DNA of 64,000 nucleotides from Streptomyces sp. LHD-70 (GCF_031157275.1 NZ_JAVIFW010000001.1:248001-312000); one strand, 5' to 3'. Shown: positions 1-8,781, numbered from the stretch's first letter. The notes: a model not told the origin generated them from the sequence alone. A program made the numbers and translations.

Positions 1-124
1 GTACGCGCGCCATGGTGCCGATGTCGCCGTCGAGCGAGCCTTGTTCGAGCAGTCCGGCGATCTCCAGCAACAGATGCGCACTGCCGTCGATCGACTTCGG
101 GTCGGCGCTGTAGCCTCCGCCCAT
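1..124 (-). CDS. Hypothetical protein, N-terminal fragment cut by window edge
   Basis: The first 41 codons of a leftward gene are visible, starting MGGGYSADPKSIDG and rich in small residues. A GGGGGAG Shine-Dalgarno lies about 6 nt upstream of the ATG at 124. No signal peptide or membrane segment is seen in this part. The start resembles small secreted WXG100-type proteins of actinobacteria only in its general composition, so no function is assigned. The rest of the gene lies outside the window. Confidence 0.6.
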   Translation of the reverse strand, partial: MGGGYSADPKSIDGSAHLLLEIAGLLEQGSLDGDIGTMARV

Positions 125-236
125 GCGTCAACTCCCCCGTAGACATGAGCATTTAACCGTCCATCATAGGCCCGGGTGACGGAACTGAACGAGGACGGGT
201 GCTGCTCGCTGTCCCCAGGGACGACTCCAGTTTTTA

Positions 237-250
237 TTGACCGGTCGGTC
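237..250. promoter_or_regulatory. Probable TetR operator upstream of the TetR gene
   Basis: TTGACCGGTCGGTC contains the palindrome GACCGGTC, 22 nt before the TetR start codon. A similar element lies before the downstream SDR gene (931-942, reverse complement TTGACCGATCGT). The shared TTGACCGRTCG core suggests that this TetR protein controls itself and the SDR. That is an inference from sequence similarity and position. Confidence 0.55.
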
Positions 251-271
251 CAGAAAAGCTAGGGTCGCCGC

Positions 272-859
272 ATGGCACGCACCAAGGAGTTCGACCCGGA
301 CGTCGCGCTTGACGGCGCCCTGGAGTTGTTCTGGCGGCGGGGGTACGAGGCGACCTCGATGGCCGACCTCGTCGAGCATCTCGGCATCGGGCGGGCCAGT
401 CTCTACGCGACCTTCGGCAGCAAGCACGCGCTGTATCTGAAGGCGATGGACCGGTACGTGCAGTCCCGGGACCCGCGGCTGCTCGCCGAGTTGTCGCAGC
501 CGGGGCCGGTGCTGCCCGCCGTGCGTGCGGTGGTGCGTCGCTTCGCCGCCGAGGCCGCCGACGATCAACTCCGCCTGACCGGCTGCCTGGTCACCAACAC
601 CGCCACCGAGCTGGCCCCGCACGACCCGGCCGCCGCCCGGCGCGTCGAGATCAGCTGGGACCGGGTCGAGACCCCGCTGCACGCCGCACTCGTCCGCGCC
701 CGGGCTCAGGGTGAGCTGCCCGAGGAGCGCGACCCGTTGGCCCTCGCGCGGATGCTGCTCGTGCTGCTGCAGGGGCTGCGGGTCGTCGGCAAGGCGTCGC
801 AGGATCCGGCGCGGGTGCGGGATGCGGCGGAGCAGGCGCTGCTGCTGCTTGAGGAGTGA
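272..859 (+). CDS. TetR/AcrR family transcriptional regulator
   Basis: This 195-residue protein has an N-terminal TetR helix-turn-helix (about residues 10-55; SMADLVEHLGIGRASLYATF is the HTH core) and a divergent helical ligand-binding C-terminus. The length is normal for TetR repressors. The GARASLYxTFGSK-type wording is common in regulators controlling oxidoreductases that act on electrophiles or lipophilic compounds. The next gene in the same direction is an SDR with a matching operator, so local control of that SDR is likely. The ligand is unknown. The ATG at 272 is chosen because the TetR fold begins immediately after it. Confidence 0.85.
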   Translation: MARTKEFDPDVALDGALELFWRRGYEATSMADLVEHLGIGRASLYATFGSKHALYLKAMDRYVQSRDPRLLAELSQPGPVLPAVRAVVRRFAAEAADDQLRLTGCLVTNTATELAPHDPAAARRVEISWDRVETPLHAALVRARAQGELPEERDPLALARMLLVLLQGLRVVGKASQDPARVRDAAEQALLLLEE

Positions 860-930
860 GGGAGCCGGCCCTCCGGGCGCTCGGTGGGCGACGCTCGGCC
901 GGAACCCCCTTTTTTTGCGCTCATACTGAA

Positions 931-942
931 ACGATCGGTCAA
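931..942. promoter_or_regulatory. Second TetR-type operator, in front of the SDR gene
   Basis: ACGATCGGTCAA, read on the minus strand as TTGACCGATCGT, matches the TTGACCGGTCGGT element at 237-250. It lies 43 nt before the SDR start at 985. The pairing of the two elements supports a small TetR regulon. Confidence 0.5.
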
Positions 943-984
943 GAAAGAACCTTCAGAACCCTCAGTACCTTCCAAGGAGTTCGC

Positions 985-1746
985 ATGACCCGCTTCACCG
1001 GCAAGTCCGTCCTCGTCACCGGCGGCGGCAGCGGTCTCGGCCGCGCCATCGCGCTCGCCTTCGCCGCCGAAGGCGCGTACGTCACCGTGGCCGGGCGGGG
1101 TGACGTCGCGCTGAAGGAGACCGTCCGCCTCATCGAGGAGCAGGGCGGCACCGCGTTCGCCGTGACCGCCGACGTCAGCAGCGCCGGGGAGACCGAGGCC
1201 GCCGTGCGCGCGGTGGCCGACCGCTTCGGCTCGCTCCACGTGGCCGTCAACAACGCCGGTGTGCTGCGCGCCGGTACGCCCCTCGCCGAACTCTCCGAGG
1301 AGGACTGGCGCACCCAGCTCGACATCAACGTCACCGGCATGTTCCTCGCCCTGCGCGCCGAGATCAGGCAGATGCGCGGCCAGGGCTCGGGCGGCGAGAT
1401 CGTCAACGTCGCCTCCAACCTCGGCCCGCACCTGCGCATCCCCGGAACCGCCGCCTACGCCGCCACCAAGACCGCCGTCTGGGCGCTCACGCACGGCGCC
1501 GCCCTCGACCACATCGGCGACGGCGTCCGCATCAACGCCGTCAGCCCCGGTGCGTCCGACACCTCCATGTCGCTGCGCCCCGGTGAGAGCGAGGCCGAGC
1601 GTGCCGAGCGGATGAGGAGCGAGAGCCCGCTCGGCCGGGTCGCCGGGCGGGACGAGGTGGCCGCCGCCGTGCTGTACCTGGCCTCCGACGCCGCCGGTTC
1701 GGTCGTCGGCACCGACCTCGTGGTGGACGGCGGCGCCGCTGCCTGA
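985..1746 (+). CDS. SDR family oxidoreductase
   Basis: Classical short-chain dehydrogenase/reductase of 253 residues. The dinucleotide motif TGGGSGLG is near residue 11, NNAG near 89, and the catalytic Ser-Tyr-Lys set includes YAATK near 157. It ends with the usual VVDGGAA segment. The start at 985 follows AAGGAG with about 6 nt spacing; a longer reading frame upstream is not needed for the fold. An operator-like element just upstream suggests control by the adjacent TetR protein. The substrate cannot be deduced; relatives act on alcohols, ketones and enones with NAD(P)H. Confidence 0.88.
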   Translation: MTRFTGKSVLVTGGGSGLGRAIALAFAAEGAYVTVAGRGDVALKETVRLIEEQGGTAFAVTADVSSAGETEAAVRAVADRFGSLHVAVNNAGVLRAGTPLAELSEEDWRTQLDINVTGMFLALRAEIRQMRGQGSGGEIVNVASNLGPHLRIPGTAAYAATKTAVWALTHGAALDHIGDGVRINAVSPGASDTSMSLRPGESEAERAERMRSESPLGRVAGRDEVAAAVLYLASDAAGSVVGTDLVVDGGAAA

Positions 1747-1797
1747 GGTGGGCGGGCCGTACGCTGGAACGTCCCGACCTCACCGGAAGGACATCCC

Positions 1798-2718
1798 ATG
1801 CCGGGCTGGAACGCGAGCGACATCCCCGACCAGAGCGGCCGTACCGCCGTCGTCACCGGGGCCAACAGTGGCATCGGCCATGTCACGGCACGTGAGCTGG
1901 CGCGGCGCGGGGCGCGGGTCGTCCTTGCCTGCCGGAGTGAGGCGCGGGGTACGGAGGCCGTGTCCCGGATCGCCGCGGAACTCCCGGGGGCCGAGGTCGA
2001 GTTCGCGCCGCTCGACCTCGGTGACCTGAAGTCCGTACGGGAGTTCGCGGACTCGCACGCGCCCGCGCGGATCGATCTGCTGATCAACAACGCGGGCGTC
2101 ATGGCCCTGCCGTACGCGCAGACCGCCGACGGCTTCGAGACCCAGTTCGGCGTGAACCACCTCGGCCACTTCGCCCTCACCGGGCTGCTGCTGCCCCGCA
2201 TCGAGAACGTCGACGGCGCCCGGATCGTGACCGTCTCCAGCGGGCTGCACGCCCTCGCCAACATCGACATCGGCGACCTCAACAGCGAGCGCCGCTACCG
2301 CCGTTGGGTGGCGTACGGCCGCTCCAAGACCGCCAACCTGCTGTTCACGCACGAGTTGGCGAGGCGTCTGGCCGCCGGGGGTTCGGGGGTCGTCGCCGCC
2401 GCCGCCCACCCCGGCTACGCCAGTACCAATCTCCAGACCGCCGGGCCCCAGTTGGAGGGCCGCCGGGGCATCGAGCGGGCGGTCGGGCTCGCCAACCGGA
2501 TCGTCGCCCAGTCGGCCCAGGCCGGGGCCCTGCCCACGCTGTACGCGGCCACGGCGCCCGGCGTCCGCCCCGACTCCTTCACGGGCCCCCGCCTCCAGGG
2601 CTGGCGCGGCGCCCCCGCGAAGTCATGGCGGGCCCCGTGGACCCTCAACGACATTGCGGGGGAGCGGCTCTGGGTGGCGTCCGAGCAGCTCACGGGCGTG
2701 GCGTACGGACTCAGCTGA
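1798..2718 (+). CDS. SDR family oxidoreductase, retinol-dehydrogenase-like
   Basis: A 306-residue SDR of the larger atypical or retinol-dehydrogenase-like class. TGANSGIG is near residue 20, NNAGVMALP near 97, FGVNHLGHFALT near 118, and the active-site YGRSK near 177. The C-terminal extension after the Rossmann core (GPRLQGWRG... region) is usual for this subgroup. It lies 51 nt after the preceding SDR in the same direction and may be cotranscribed. The family reduces or oxidises hydrophobic carbonyls and alcohols; the real substrate is unknown. It is convergent with nirD, with only 25 nt between the stop codons. Confidence 0.85.
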   Translation: MPGWNASDIPDQSGRTAVVTGANSGIGHVTARELARRGARVVLACRSEARGTEAVSRIAAELPGAEVEFAPLDLGDLKSVREFADSHAPARIDLLINNAGVMALPYAQTADGFETQFGVNHLGHFALTGLLLPRIENVDGARIVTVSSGLHALANIDIGDLNSERRYRRWVAYGRSKTANLLFTHELARRLAAGGSGVVAAAAHPGYASTNLQTAGPQLEGRRGIERAVGLANRIVAQSAQAGALPTLYAATAPGVRPDSFTGPRLQGWRGAPAKSWRAPWTLNDIAGERLWVASEQLTGVAYGLS

Positions 2719-2743
2719 CGCGGGCGGCCGCGCCCGCGTCAGC

Positions 2744-3103
2744 TCAGGCGGCGACGCGCACCGCGTACGCCCGTACGGAGACCTCCTCGTCGTCCAGGCA
2801 CCGCCCCGTCGTCAGGTCGAAGCGCTGCTTCAGGAGCGGGGAGGCGACGAAGGCCGAGCCGTCGGAGGACCCCATCAGGCCCCGGGAGAGGACCGCCGCG
2901 CCCGTGAACGGGTCGTTGTTGTCGATCGCGTACCAGCGGCCCGTGCGGTCCTGGAAGACCGCCGCCTGGCTGCCGTCGGGGAGCAGGACCGCCACGCCGC
3001 GGCCGGGGGTGATGCGGGTCGGGTCGTCGCAGACGGGCAGCCAGTCGCCGTCCACGTACAGCTGGACGTATGCAGTGGTCGTCTCAACAGCGAGGATCGT
3101 CAT
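2744..3103 (-). CDS. nirD: Nitrite reductase (NADH) small subunit NirD
   Basis: This 119-residue protein has the Rieske-like fold of NirD (VQLYVDGDWLPVCDD, FVASPLLKQRFDLTTGRC). The canonical Rieske Cys/His pairs are not evident, as is normal for NirD. It is the partner of NirB in cytoplasmic NADH-dependent reduction of nitrite to ammonium. Its start codon overlaps the NirB stop by 4 nt (ATGA, 3100-3103), so translation is probably coupled. It is the last gene of the nir operon. Confidence 0.92.
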   Translation of the reverse strand: MTILAVETTTAYVQLYVDGDWLPVCDDPTRITPGRGVAVLLPDGSQAAVFQDRTGRWYAIDNNDPFTGAAVLSRGLMGSSDGSAFVASPLLKQRFDLTTGRCLDDEEVSVRAYAVRVAA

Positions 3104-5691
3104 CGGGTCGCGGTTCCTTCCAGGGGGCGGGTGGTCAGGTTCAGGAGGGGGAGTTCCGGCTTGATCTGGTTGCGTTCCGGTACGAACCGGACGGTGGGGT
3201 CCGGGACTTCGGGGGCGTTGACGAACGAGACGAAGCGGGCCAGGCGCTCCGGGTCGTCGAGGGTGGACGCCCACTCGTCGCGGTAGCCGGCGACGTGGGC
3301 CGTCATCAGGGCCTCCAGGTCGGCGCAGATGCCGAGGGAGTCCTCGACCACCACGTCCCGTACGTGGTCCAGGCCGCCCTCGATCCGCTCCAGCCACGTC
3401 GACGTGCGTTCCAGCCGGTCGGCCGTGCGGATGTAGAACATCAGGAACCGGTCGATCAGGCGGATCAGCCCGTCGTCGTCGAGGTCCTGGGCGAGCAGGT
3501 CCGCGTGGCGCGGGGTCGCGCCGCCGTTGCCGCCGACGTACAGGTTCCAGCCGTTGGACGTGGCGATCACGCCGAAGTCCTTGGACTGGGCCTCCGCGCA
3601 CTCGCGGGCGCAGCCGGAGACCGCCGACTTCAGCTTGTGCGGGGAACGCAGGCCCCGGTAGCGCAGCTCCAGGTCGATCGCCATGCGGACGCTGTCCTGC
3701 ACGCCGTAGCGGCACCAGGTCGAGCCGACGCAGGACTTCACGGTCCGCAGAGACTTCCCGTACGCGTGCCCGGACTCGAAGCCCGCGTCCACCAACTTGG
3801 CCCAGATGAGCGGGAGTTGCTCGACCCGCGCGCCGAACATGTCGATGCGCTGGCCGCCGGTGATCTTCGTGTAGAGGCCGAAGTCGCGGGCGACCTCGCC
3901 GATCACGATCAGCTTCTCCGGGGTGATCTCGCCGCCGGGGATGCGCGGCACGATCGAGTACGAGCCGTTCTTCTGCAGGTTGGCGAGGAAGTGGTCGTTG
4001 GTGTCCTGGAGCGCGGCCTGCTCGCCGTCCAGGACGTAGCCGTCGGCGCCGACCGTCGGCGCGAGGGACGCGATGATCGAGCCGATCGTCGGCTTGCAGA
4101 CCTCGCAGCCGTCGCCGCCGCGCGCCTCCGCGCGGCCGTGCGCGTCCAGGAGCTCCTGGTACGAGGTGAGGCGCAGGGCGAGCACGATCTCGTACAGCTC
4201 CTGCCGGGTCTGGGCGAAGCAGCCGCACAGGCCCTTGTCGACCTCGACGCCGCCCGCCTCCAGCTCGGCGGTGACGAGCTGGCCGAGGACCTTCACGCAA
4301 CTGCCGCAGCCCGTACCGGCCTTGGTGCACTTCTTGACCTCCGGCACGCTCGTGCAGGAGTGCTCGGTGACCGCGCCGCGGATGCTGCCCTTGGTGACGT
4401 TGTGGCAGGAGCAGATGACGGCTTCGTCCGGGAGCGCCGTCGGGCCGAGGGCGACGGGCGCGCCCGCGCCGGCGGGCAGGACCAGCTGCTCGGGGGAGAT
4501 CGGCGGCACGGAGCCGGTCAGCGGGCGCAGCATGCCGTACGACTCGGCGTCGCCGACGAGGACACCGCCGAGCAGCTCGCCGCCCGCGCCGATCACCAGC
4601 TTCTTGTACGTGCCGGAGCGGGAGTCCGCGTACACGACGTCCAGGGAGCCCTCGGCGGTGCCGTGCGCGTCGCCGAAGGACGCCACGTCCACGCCGAGCA
4701 GCTTCAGCTTGGTCGACATGTCGGCCCCGGTGAAGCCGTTCCCGTTCTCCTGGTCGGCGATCGCGGCCGCGGCGACCTGCGCCATCTCGTAGCCGGGCGC
4801 GACCAGGCCGTAGACCCGGCCGTCCGCCGCGAGCGCGCACTCGCCGATCGCGAAGACCTTCGGGTCGGCGGTGCGGCACTGCTCGTCCACGGTGATGCCG
4901 CCGCGCTCGCCGACCGCCAGGCCGCAGTCCCGGGCCAGCTGGTCGCGGGGCCGGACGCCCGCGCTGAACACGACCATGTCCGTGGCCAGTTCGGAGCCGT
5001 CCGAAAGGCGCATGGCGGTGACGGAGCCGTCCTCGCCGGTGACGACCTCCTGCGTGCCGGTGCCGGTGTGCACGGTCAGGCCCATGCCGGTGATCGTGCG
5101 GTGCAGCGCGGCGCCGCCGCCCTCGTCGACCTGCACCGGCATGAGGCGCGGCGCGAACTCGACGATGTGGGTGGTCAGGCCGAGGCCCTTCAGGGCGCCC
5201 GCCGCCTCCAGGCCGAGCAGACCGCCACCCACGACGGCGCCGGTCGTGGCGTTCTTCGCGTACTCCTCGATCGCGAGCAGGTCCTCGATCGTGCGGTAGA
5301 CGAAGCAGCCCGCGGCGTCCTTGCCCGGCACCGGCGGCACGAACGGGTACGAGCCGGTGGCGAGCACCAGCGTGTCGTACGCGACCGTCAGACCCGAGCG
5401 GGCCGTGACGATGCCGCGCTCCCGGTCGATGGTCTCGGCCGGGTCGCCCAGGTGCAGCTCGATGCCGTACTTGTCGAGGAACTCGGCGTCCGACAGGGAG
5501 AGTTCCTCGGGCGTGCGACCGGCGAAGTACGAGGTGAGCTGCACCCGGTCGTAGGCGGGGCGGGGCTCCTCGCACAGGACGACCACCCGGTCGCGTCCGG
5601 CGACGCCGTGCTCGGCCAGGGCCTCCAGGAACCGCTGGCCGACCATGCCGTGGCCGACGAGCACGATCGTGCGGGGGGTTGCTGTGGACAT
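3100..5691 (-). CDS. nirB: Nitrite reductase (NADH) large subunit NirB
   Basis: This 863-residue assimilatory nitrite reductase has the usual domain order. An N-terminal FAD/NAD module comes first (VLVGHGMVGQRF near residue 10, AVVGGGLLGLEAAG near 150). A BFD-type [2Fe-2S] segment follows (CSCHN near 425 and KCTKAGTGCGSC near 450). Last is the siroheme/[4Fe-4S] reductase module, with the cluster cysteines in CVGSTWC (about 652) and GCAREC (about 690). It reduces nitrite to ammonium with six electrons from NADH. Its start overlaps the stop of the upstream flavoprotein by one base (TGATG). Siroheme supply is suggested by the chelatase gene at 19.3-20.7 kb. Confidence 0.96.
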   Translation of the reverse strand: MSTATPRTIVLVGHGMVGQRFLEALAEHGVAGRDRVVVLCEEPRPAYDRVQLTSYFAGRTPEELSLSDAEFLDKYGIELHLGDPAETIDRERGIVTARSGLTVAYDTLVLATGSYPFVPPVPGKDAAGCFVYRTIEDLLAIEEYAKNATTGAVVGGGLLGLEAAGALKGLGLTTHIVEFAPRLMPVQVDEGGGAALHRTITGMGLTVHTGTGTQEVVTGEDGSVTAMRLSDGSELATDMVVFSAGVRPRDQLARDCGLAVGERGGITVDEQCRTADPKVFAIGECALAADGRVYGLVAPGYEMAQVAAAAIADQENGNGFTGADMSTKLKLLGVDVASFGDAHGTAEGSLDVVYADSRSGTYKKLVIGAGGELLGGVLVGDAESYGMLRPLTGSVPPISPEQLVLPAGAGAPVALGPTALPDEAVICSCHNVTKGSIRGAVTEHSCTSVPEVKKCTKAGTGCGSCVKVLGQLVTAELEAGGVEVDKGLCGCFAQTRQELYEIVLALRLTSYQELLDAHGRAEARGGDGCEVCKPTIGSIIASLAPTVGADGYVLDGEQAALQDTNDHFLANLQKNGSYSIVPRIPGGEITPEKLIVIGEVARDFGLYTKITGGQRIDMFGARVEQLPLIWAKLVDAGFESGHAYGKSLRTVKSCVGSTWCRYGVQDSVRMAIDLELRYRGLRSPHKLKSAVSGCARECAEAQSKDFGVIATSNGWNLYVGGNGGATPRHADLLAQDLDDDGLIRLIDRFLMFYIRTADRLERTSTWLERIEGGLDHVRDVVVEDSLGICADLEALMTAHVAGYRDEWASTLDDPERLARFVSFVNAPEVPDPTVRFVPERNQIKPELPLLNLTTRPLEGTATR

Positions 5692-6908
5692 CAGGAGCCT
5701 CCGTCAGGGGTGAGCAGGTGGAGCAGGGGCGCCTCGGGGAGCGGCTCTGCGGCCTCCCAGGCACGGGCGAGCGCGCCGACGGTGCCGAGCTCGCCGAGGA
5801 GTACGCCGCCGACCAGGCGGTCGTCGCGGACGACGACCTGGCGGTAGGTGCCGCGGGTGGCGTCGGCGAGGCGGACCACGTCGTCGCCGGGCAGCGGGTC
5901 GGACTCGCCGAAGGTGGCGAGGTCCAGGGGCCCGGTCCCGTTCAGGGTGAGGCGGGTCAGGGCGCGGGTGCCGGTGTAGCGGGGCCCGTCGGTTTGGGCG
6001 AGCAACTCGGCCAGGGCGTCGGCCTGTTCGACCGCCGGGGCGGCCAGACCGTAGACCGTGCCGTCGTGCTCGGCGCAGTCGCCGATGGCGTGGATGTGCG
6101 GGTCGCTGGTGCGCAGCTCGTCGTCGACGACGATGCCGCGCCGCACGTCGAGACCGGCCGCCTGGGCGAGCCCGACGCGGGGCCGCACCCCGCAGGCGAG
6201 GACGACGAGGTCGGCGCCGAGCGCGTAGCCGTCGGCCAGCGTGACGCCGGTGACCGCTCCGTCCTCGGTGATCAGGCCGCGCACCCGGCACTCGGTGTGC
6301 ACCTCCACGCCCAGGCCGCTCAGGTGCCGCTGCACCAAGTCGCTCGCCGTGGCGTCGAGTTGGCGCTCCATGAGCCGTTCGCCCTGCTGGGCCACGACGA
6401 CCTGTGCGCCGCGCTCGGCGAGCGCACGCGCCGCGGACACCCCGAGCAGCCCGCCGCCGATGACGACGGCCCGGCTGCCCGGCCGCACAGCCCGCGAGAG
6501 CGCCAGGCAGTCGTCCATGGTGCGGAACGCGTGCACGCCGTCGGGCAGTCCGGCACCGGGTGCGAGCCCGCGCAGCGGCGGAAGCACCGGGTTCGAGCCG
6601 GTCGCGAGGACCAGCTTGTCGTAGGCGACCCGGCCGCCGTCCGCGCAGTGCACGAACCGCCCTTCCCGGTCGATCCGCTCGACCCGGCCCCGGCGCACCG
6701 GCGCGGGCGAGGGCAGCGCGATCACCTCCGGCCCGTACCGCCCGGCAAGCACTTCGGCGAGCAGCACACGGTTGTACGGGGCGTGCTGCTCGTCGCCGAG
6801 CAGGGTGACGGCAGGTGCCGCCCCGCCCGCGGCCGGGGCCAGGGCGAGCTGCTGCGCGAGCCGCACGCCCGCCGTGCCCGCGCCGATCACCACGATCTGT
6901 GAACCCAT
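5691..6908 (-). CDS. NAD(P)/FAD-dependent oxidoreductase of the nitrite-reductase type
   Basis: This 405-residue flavoprotein resembles the N-terminal module of NirB: VVIGAGTAGVRLAQ near residue 6, a second dinucleotide motif AVVIGGGLLGVSAA near 145, and IHAIGDCAEHDG near 275 for FAD binding. It lacks iron-sulfur and siroheme modules. It is the first gene of the nir operon and may pass electrons to NirB or to the nitrate reductase NasA (inference). The ATG at 6908 has no recognisable Shine-Dalgarno on its own strand (CGCTCCTTGC precedes it). A leaderless mRNA or a slightly different start is therefore possible. A GlnR-like box lies 23-60 nt upstream. Confidence 0.88.
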   Translation of the reverse strand: MGSQIVVIGAGTAGVRLAQQLALAPAAGGAAPAVTLLGDEQHAPYNRVLLAEVLAGRYGPEVIALPSPAPVRRGRVERIDREGRFVHCADGGRVAYDKLVLATGSNPVLPPLRGLAPGAGLPDGVHAFRTMDDCLALSRAVRPGSRAVVIGGGLLGVSAARALAERGAQVVVAQQGERLMERQLDATASDLVQRHLSGLGVEVHTECRVRGLITEDGAVTGVTLADGYALGADLVVLACGVRPRVGLAQAAGLDVRRGIVVDDELRTSDPHIHAIGDCAEHDGTVYGLAAPAVEQADALAELLAQTDGPRYTGTRALTRLTLNGTGPLDLATFGESDPLPGDDVVRLADATRGTYRQVVVRDDRLVGGVLLGELGTVGALARAWEAAEPLPEAPLLHLLTPDGGS

Positions 6909-6930
6909 GCAAGGAGCGTGCTTCGCCGGT

Positions 6931-6968
6931 GTTACCCGTCCGCATCCCTTCTGTTTCCCGCACGGAAC
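6931..6968 (-). promoter_or_regulatory. GlnR-type box upstream of the nir operon
   Basis: Read on the minus strand, this region gives GTTCC-n6-GAAAC-n6-GATGC-n6-GTAAC with exact 6-nt spacers. The known actinobacterial GlnR box is gTnAC-n6-GaAAC repeated twice. Half-sites score 4/5, 5/5, 3/5 and 4/5. nirB is a known GlnR target in Streptomyces, so the match fits. Binding itself is inferred. Confidence 0.65.
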
Positions 6969-7118
6969 GCTGCCCTCAGCGGGGTGGGGGAGGGCGTGTG
7001 AGGTCCCTGCGGGCTTGGCTTAATCGGCCGTGAGGGGGCTCTCAAGGGAACCTTAAGGATCTCGGGTGGGGGGCTGACCTGGTGTTTTTGCGCGTCGGCA
7101 GGCTCTAGGTTCACGGCC

Positions 7119-8549
7119 GTGAGAGTTTCAGCTACCGCTCCTGCTGTGGGCAGGTGTTCCGCAAAAACGGCACGTCCGGCGCCGGACCAGCCTCAGGTCA
7201 AGCCGATCCGCATCGACCCCCGGGTGCTGAGGACGGCCCTCACCGCCGGTGGAGCCGCAGTCACCGCCCTGTGGGCCGTACAAGCGGAAGCCTCCGCGCG
7301 GCTCGACGCCCTCTTCGCCACCGCCGCGCACCTCACCGGCCTCCTCGCCGCCTACGGCGTGCTGGTCATGCTCTTCCTGATGGCCCGCGTCCCCGCGGTC
7401 GAGCACGGCGTGGGCGCCGACCGGCTCGCCCGGCGGCACGCGCTCGGCGGACGCTGGGTGCTCAGCCTGTGCGCCGCCCACACCCTGTTCGCCCTCTGCG
7501 GGTACGCGGCCCACACCGGCGACGATCTGCTGAGCGCCGGTATCCGCCTGCTCGGCTACCCCGGCCTCGCGGCCGCCGCCCTCGGCACGGCCCTGTTCGG
7601 CGCCGTCGGCGTCACCTCGGCCCGTGCGGTGCGCCGCCGCGTCCCGCACGAGACGTGGCGCGCCGTCCACCTGCTCACGTACGTCGGCGCCGGGCTCGCC
7701 TTCGCCCACCAGCTCGCCGGGCCCGACATCGCGGGCAGCGTCCTCGCCGTCTGGTTCTGGTCACTGCTGCACACCAGCGTCGCCGTGCTGCTCGTCTGGT
7801 ACCGGCTCGTCGTCCCCGTACGCCAGGCGCTGCGGCACAGCCTGCGGGTGCGGGAGGTGACCGTGGAGGGGCCCGACGTGGTCTCCGTCGTCATGCAGGG
7901 CATCGGCCTGGACGAACTGCGCGCCGAACCCGGGCAGTTCCTCCGCTGGCGGTTCCTGCGGCGCGGGCTCTGGCACACCGCCCTGCCGTTCTCGCTCTCC
8001 GCGCCGGTCCGCGACGACCGGGTACGGATCACCGTCAAGGCCATCGGCACCCACACACGCCGGGTGCGCCGCCTCAGACCCGGCACCCGGGTCCTCGCCA
8101 CCGGCCCGTTCGGCGCCCTGACCGCGCACCGCCGCAGCCGCCGCAAGGTGCTGCTGCTCGCCGGGGGCGTCGGCATCACCCCCCTGCGGGCCCTCTTCGA
8201 GACCCTGCCCTGCGCGCCCGGCGACCTGACGCTCCTCTACCGCGCGTCCAGCGCCGAACAGCTCGTCCTGCGCGCCGAGCTGGAGGCCATCGCCGCCTCC
8301 CGCGAGGCCCACCTGCACTTCCTGCTCGGCCCCTCCGACGCCTCCTTCGACCCTTCCCCAAGCTCTCAACTTCGTTCGAGCAGGGGAGACCCCATTGCCC
8401 CGCAGGCCCTGCGCAACCTCGTGCCCGAACTCGCCGAGCACGACGTGTACTTGTGCGGCCCGCCCGGCATGGCGCACGCGGCGACCGTGGCCCTCGTACG
8501 GGCGGGGGTGCCCGAGGACCGTATACACGCCGAGAACTTCACGTACTGA
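7119..8549 (+). CDS. Membrane ferric-reductase-like / FNR-type oxidoreductase
   Basis: This 476-residue protein has an N-terminal multi-helix membrane part (about residues 40-235) with His in RRHALGG, AHTLFALCGY and RAVHLLTYVG that could bind heme, as in ferric-reductase-like domains. A ferredoxin-NADP reductase module follows: FAD motif LPFSLSAP near 290, LLAGGVGITPLRAL near 347, CGPPGMA near 446. It probably moves electrons from cytoplasmic NAD(P)H across or into the membrane. Residues about 412-426 are encoded by a palindromic repeat inserted in frame inside the NAD module, which is unusual. The GTG start at 7119 is provisional. Confidence 0.82.
   Translation: MRVSATAPAVGRCSAKTARPAPDQPQVKPIRIDPRVLRTALTAGGAAVTALWAVQAEASARLDALFATAAHLTGLLAAYGVLVMLFLMARVPAVEHGVGADRLARRHALGGRWVLSLCAAHTLFALCGYAAHTGDDLLSAGIRLLGYPGLAAAALGTALFGAVGVTSARAVRRRVPHETWRAVHLLTYVGAGLAFAHQLAGPDIAGSVLAVWFWSLLHTSVAVLLVWYRLVVPVRQALRHSLRVREVTVEGPDVVSVVMQGIGLDELRAEPGQFLRWRFLRRGLWHTALPFSLSAPVRDDRVRITVKAIGTHTRRVRRLRPGTRVLATGPFGALTAHRRSRRKVLLLAGGVGITPLRALFETLPCAPGDLTLLYRASSAEQLVLRAELEAIAASREAHLHFLLGPSDASFDPSPSSQLRSSRGDPIAPQALRNLVPELAEHDVYLCGPPGMAHAATVALVRAGVPEDRIHAENFTY
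8355..8395 (+). repeat. Short palindromic repeat inserted in the FNR-domain gene
   Basis: A CCCCAAGCTCTC...GAGCAGGGGAGACCCC element with inverted arms around CTTCGTTCG. Closely similar short elements recur in Streptomyces genomes, usually between genes. Here it sits in frame inside a coding sequence and adds about 14 residues (PSSQLRSSRGDP region) between two conserved parts of the FNR module. Confidence 0.6.
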
Positions 8550-8592
8550 GAACCGTCTTCGCGTACCAGACCCCCTGGAGAGTCGCCCGCCC

Positions 8593-8781
8593 ATGGCCCG
8601 CCACCGCAAGCCCGTCCCCGTGCGGGGTGTCACCCGTAAGGCCCGCCGCAGACTCGCCGTCGGGCTCGCTTCCGCCAGCGCGTTCGCCGCGACGCTCCTC
8701 GCGGTCACCGTCGACCCGGCCGCCCCGCCCGCGCCCGACCGCCTCCCGGCCGGGGGCGCGGAACCCCGGGCAGCACCCTGA
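8593..8781 (+). CDS. Small hypothetical protein with one hydrophobic segment
   Basis: This 62-residue reading frame has a basic N-terminus (MARHRKPVPVRGVTRKARRR) followed by a hydrophobic stretch (LAVGLASASAFAATLLAVTV) and a Pro/Ala-rich tail. That is the layout of a signal anchor or short secreted peptide. It lies 43 nt after the FNR gene in the same direction. A Shine-Dalgarno is present only loosely (GGAGAG). No family is recognised. Confidence 0.5.
   Translation: MARHRKPVPVRGVTRKARRRLAVGLASASAFAATLLAVTVDPAAPPAPDRLPAGGAEPRAAP

Noticed and set aside
3070..5847. Long open frame (925 codons) on the plus strand opposite NirB
   Set aside because: It is a mirror of the highly GC-biased nirB gene. 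The protein is Arg/Gly/Ala/Val-rich with no domain, while the minus strand gives a complete NirB.
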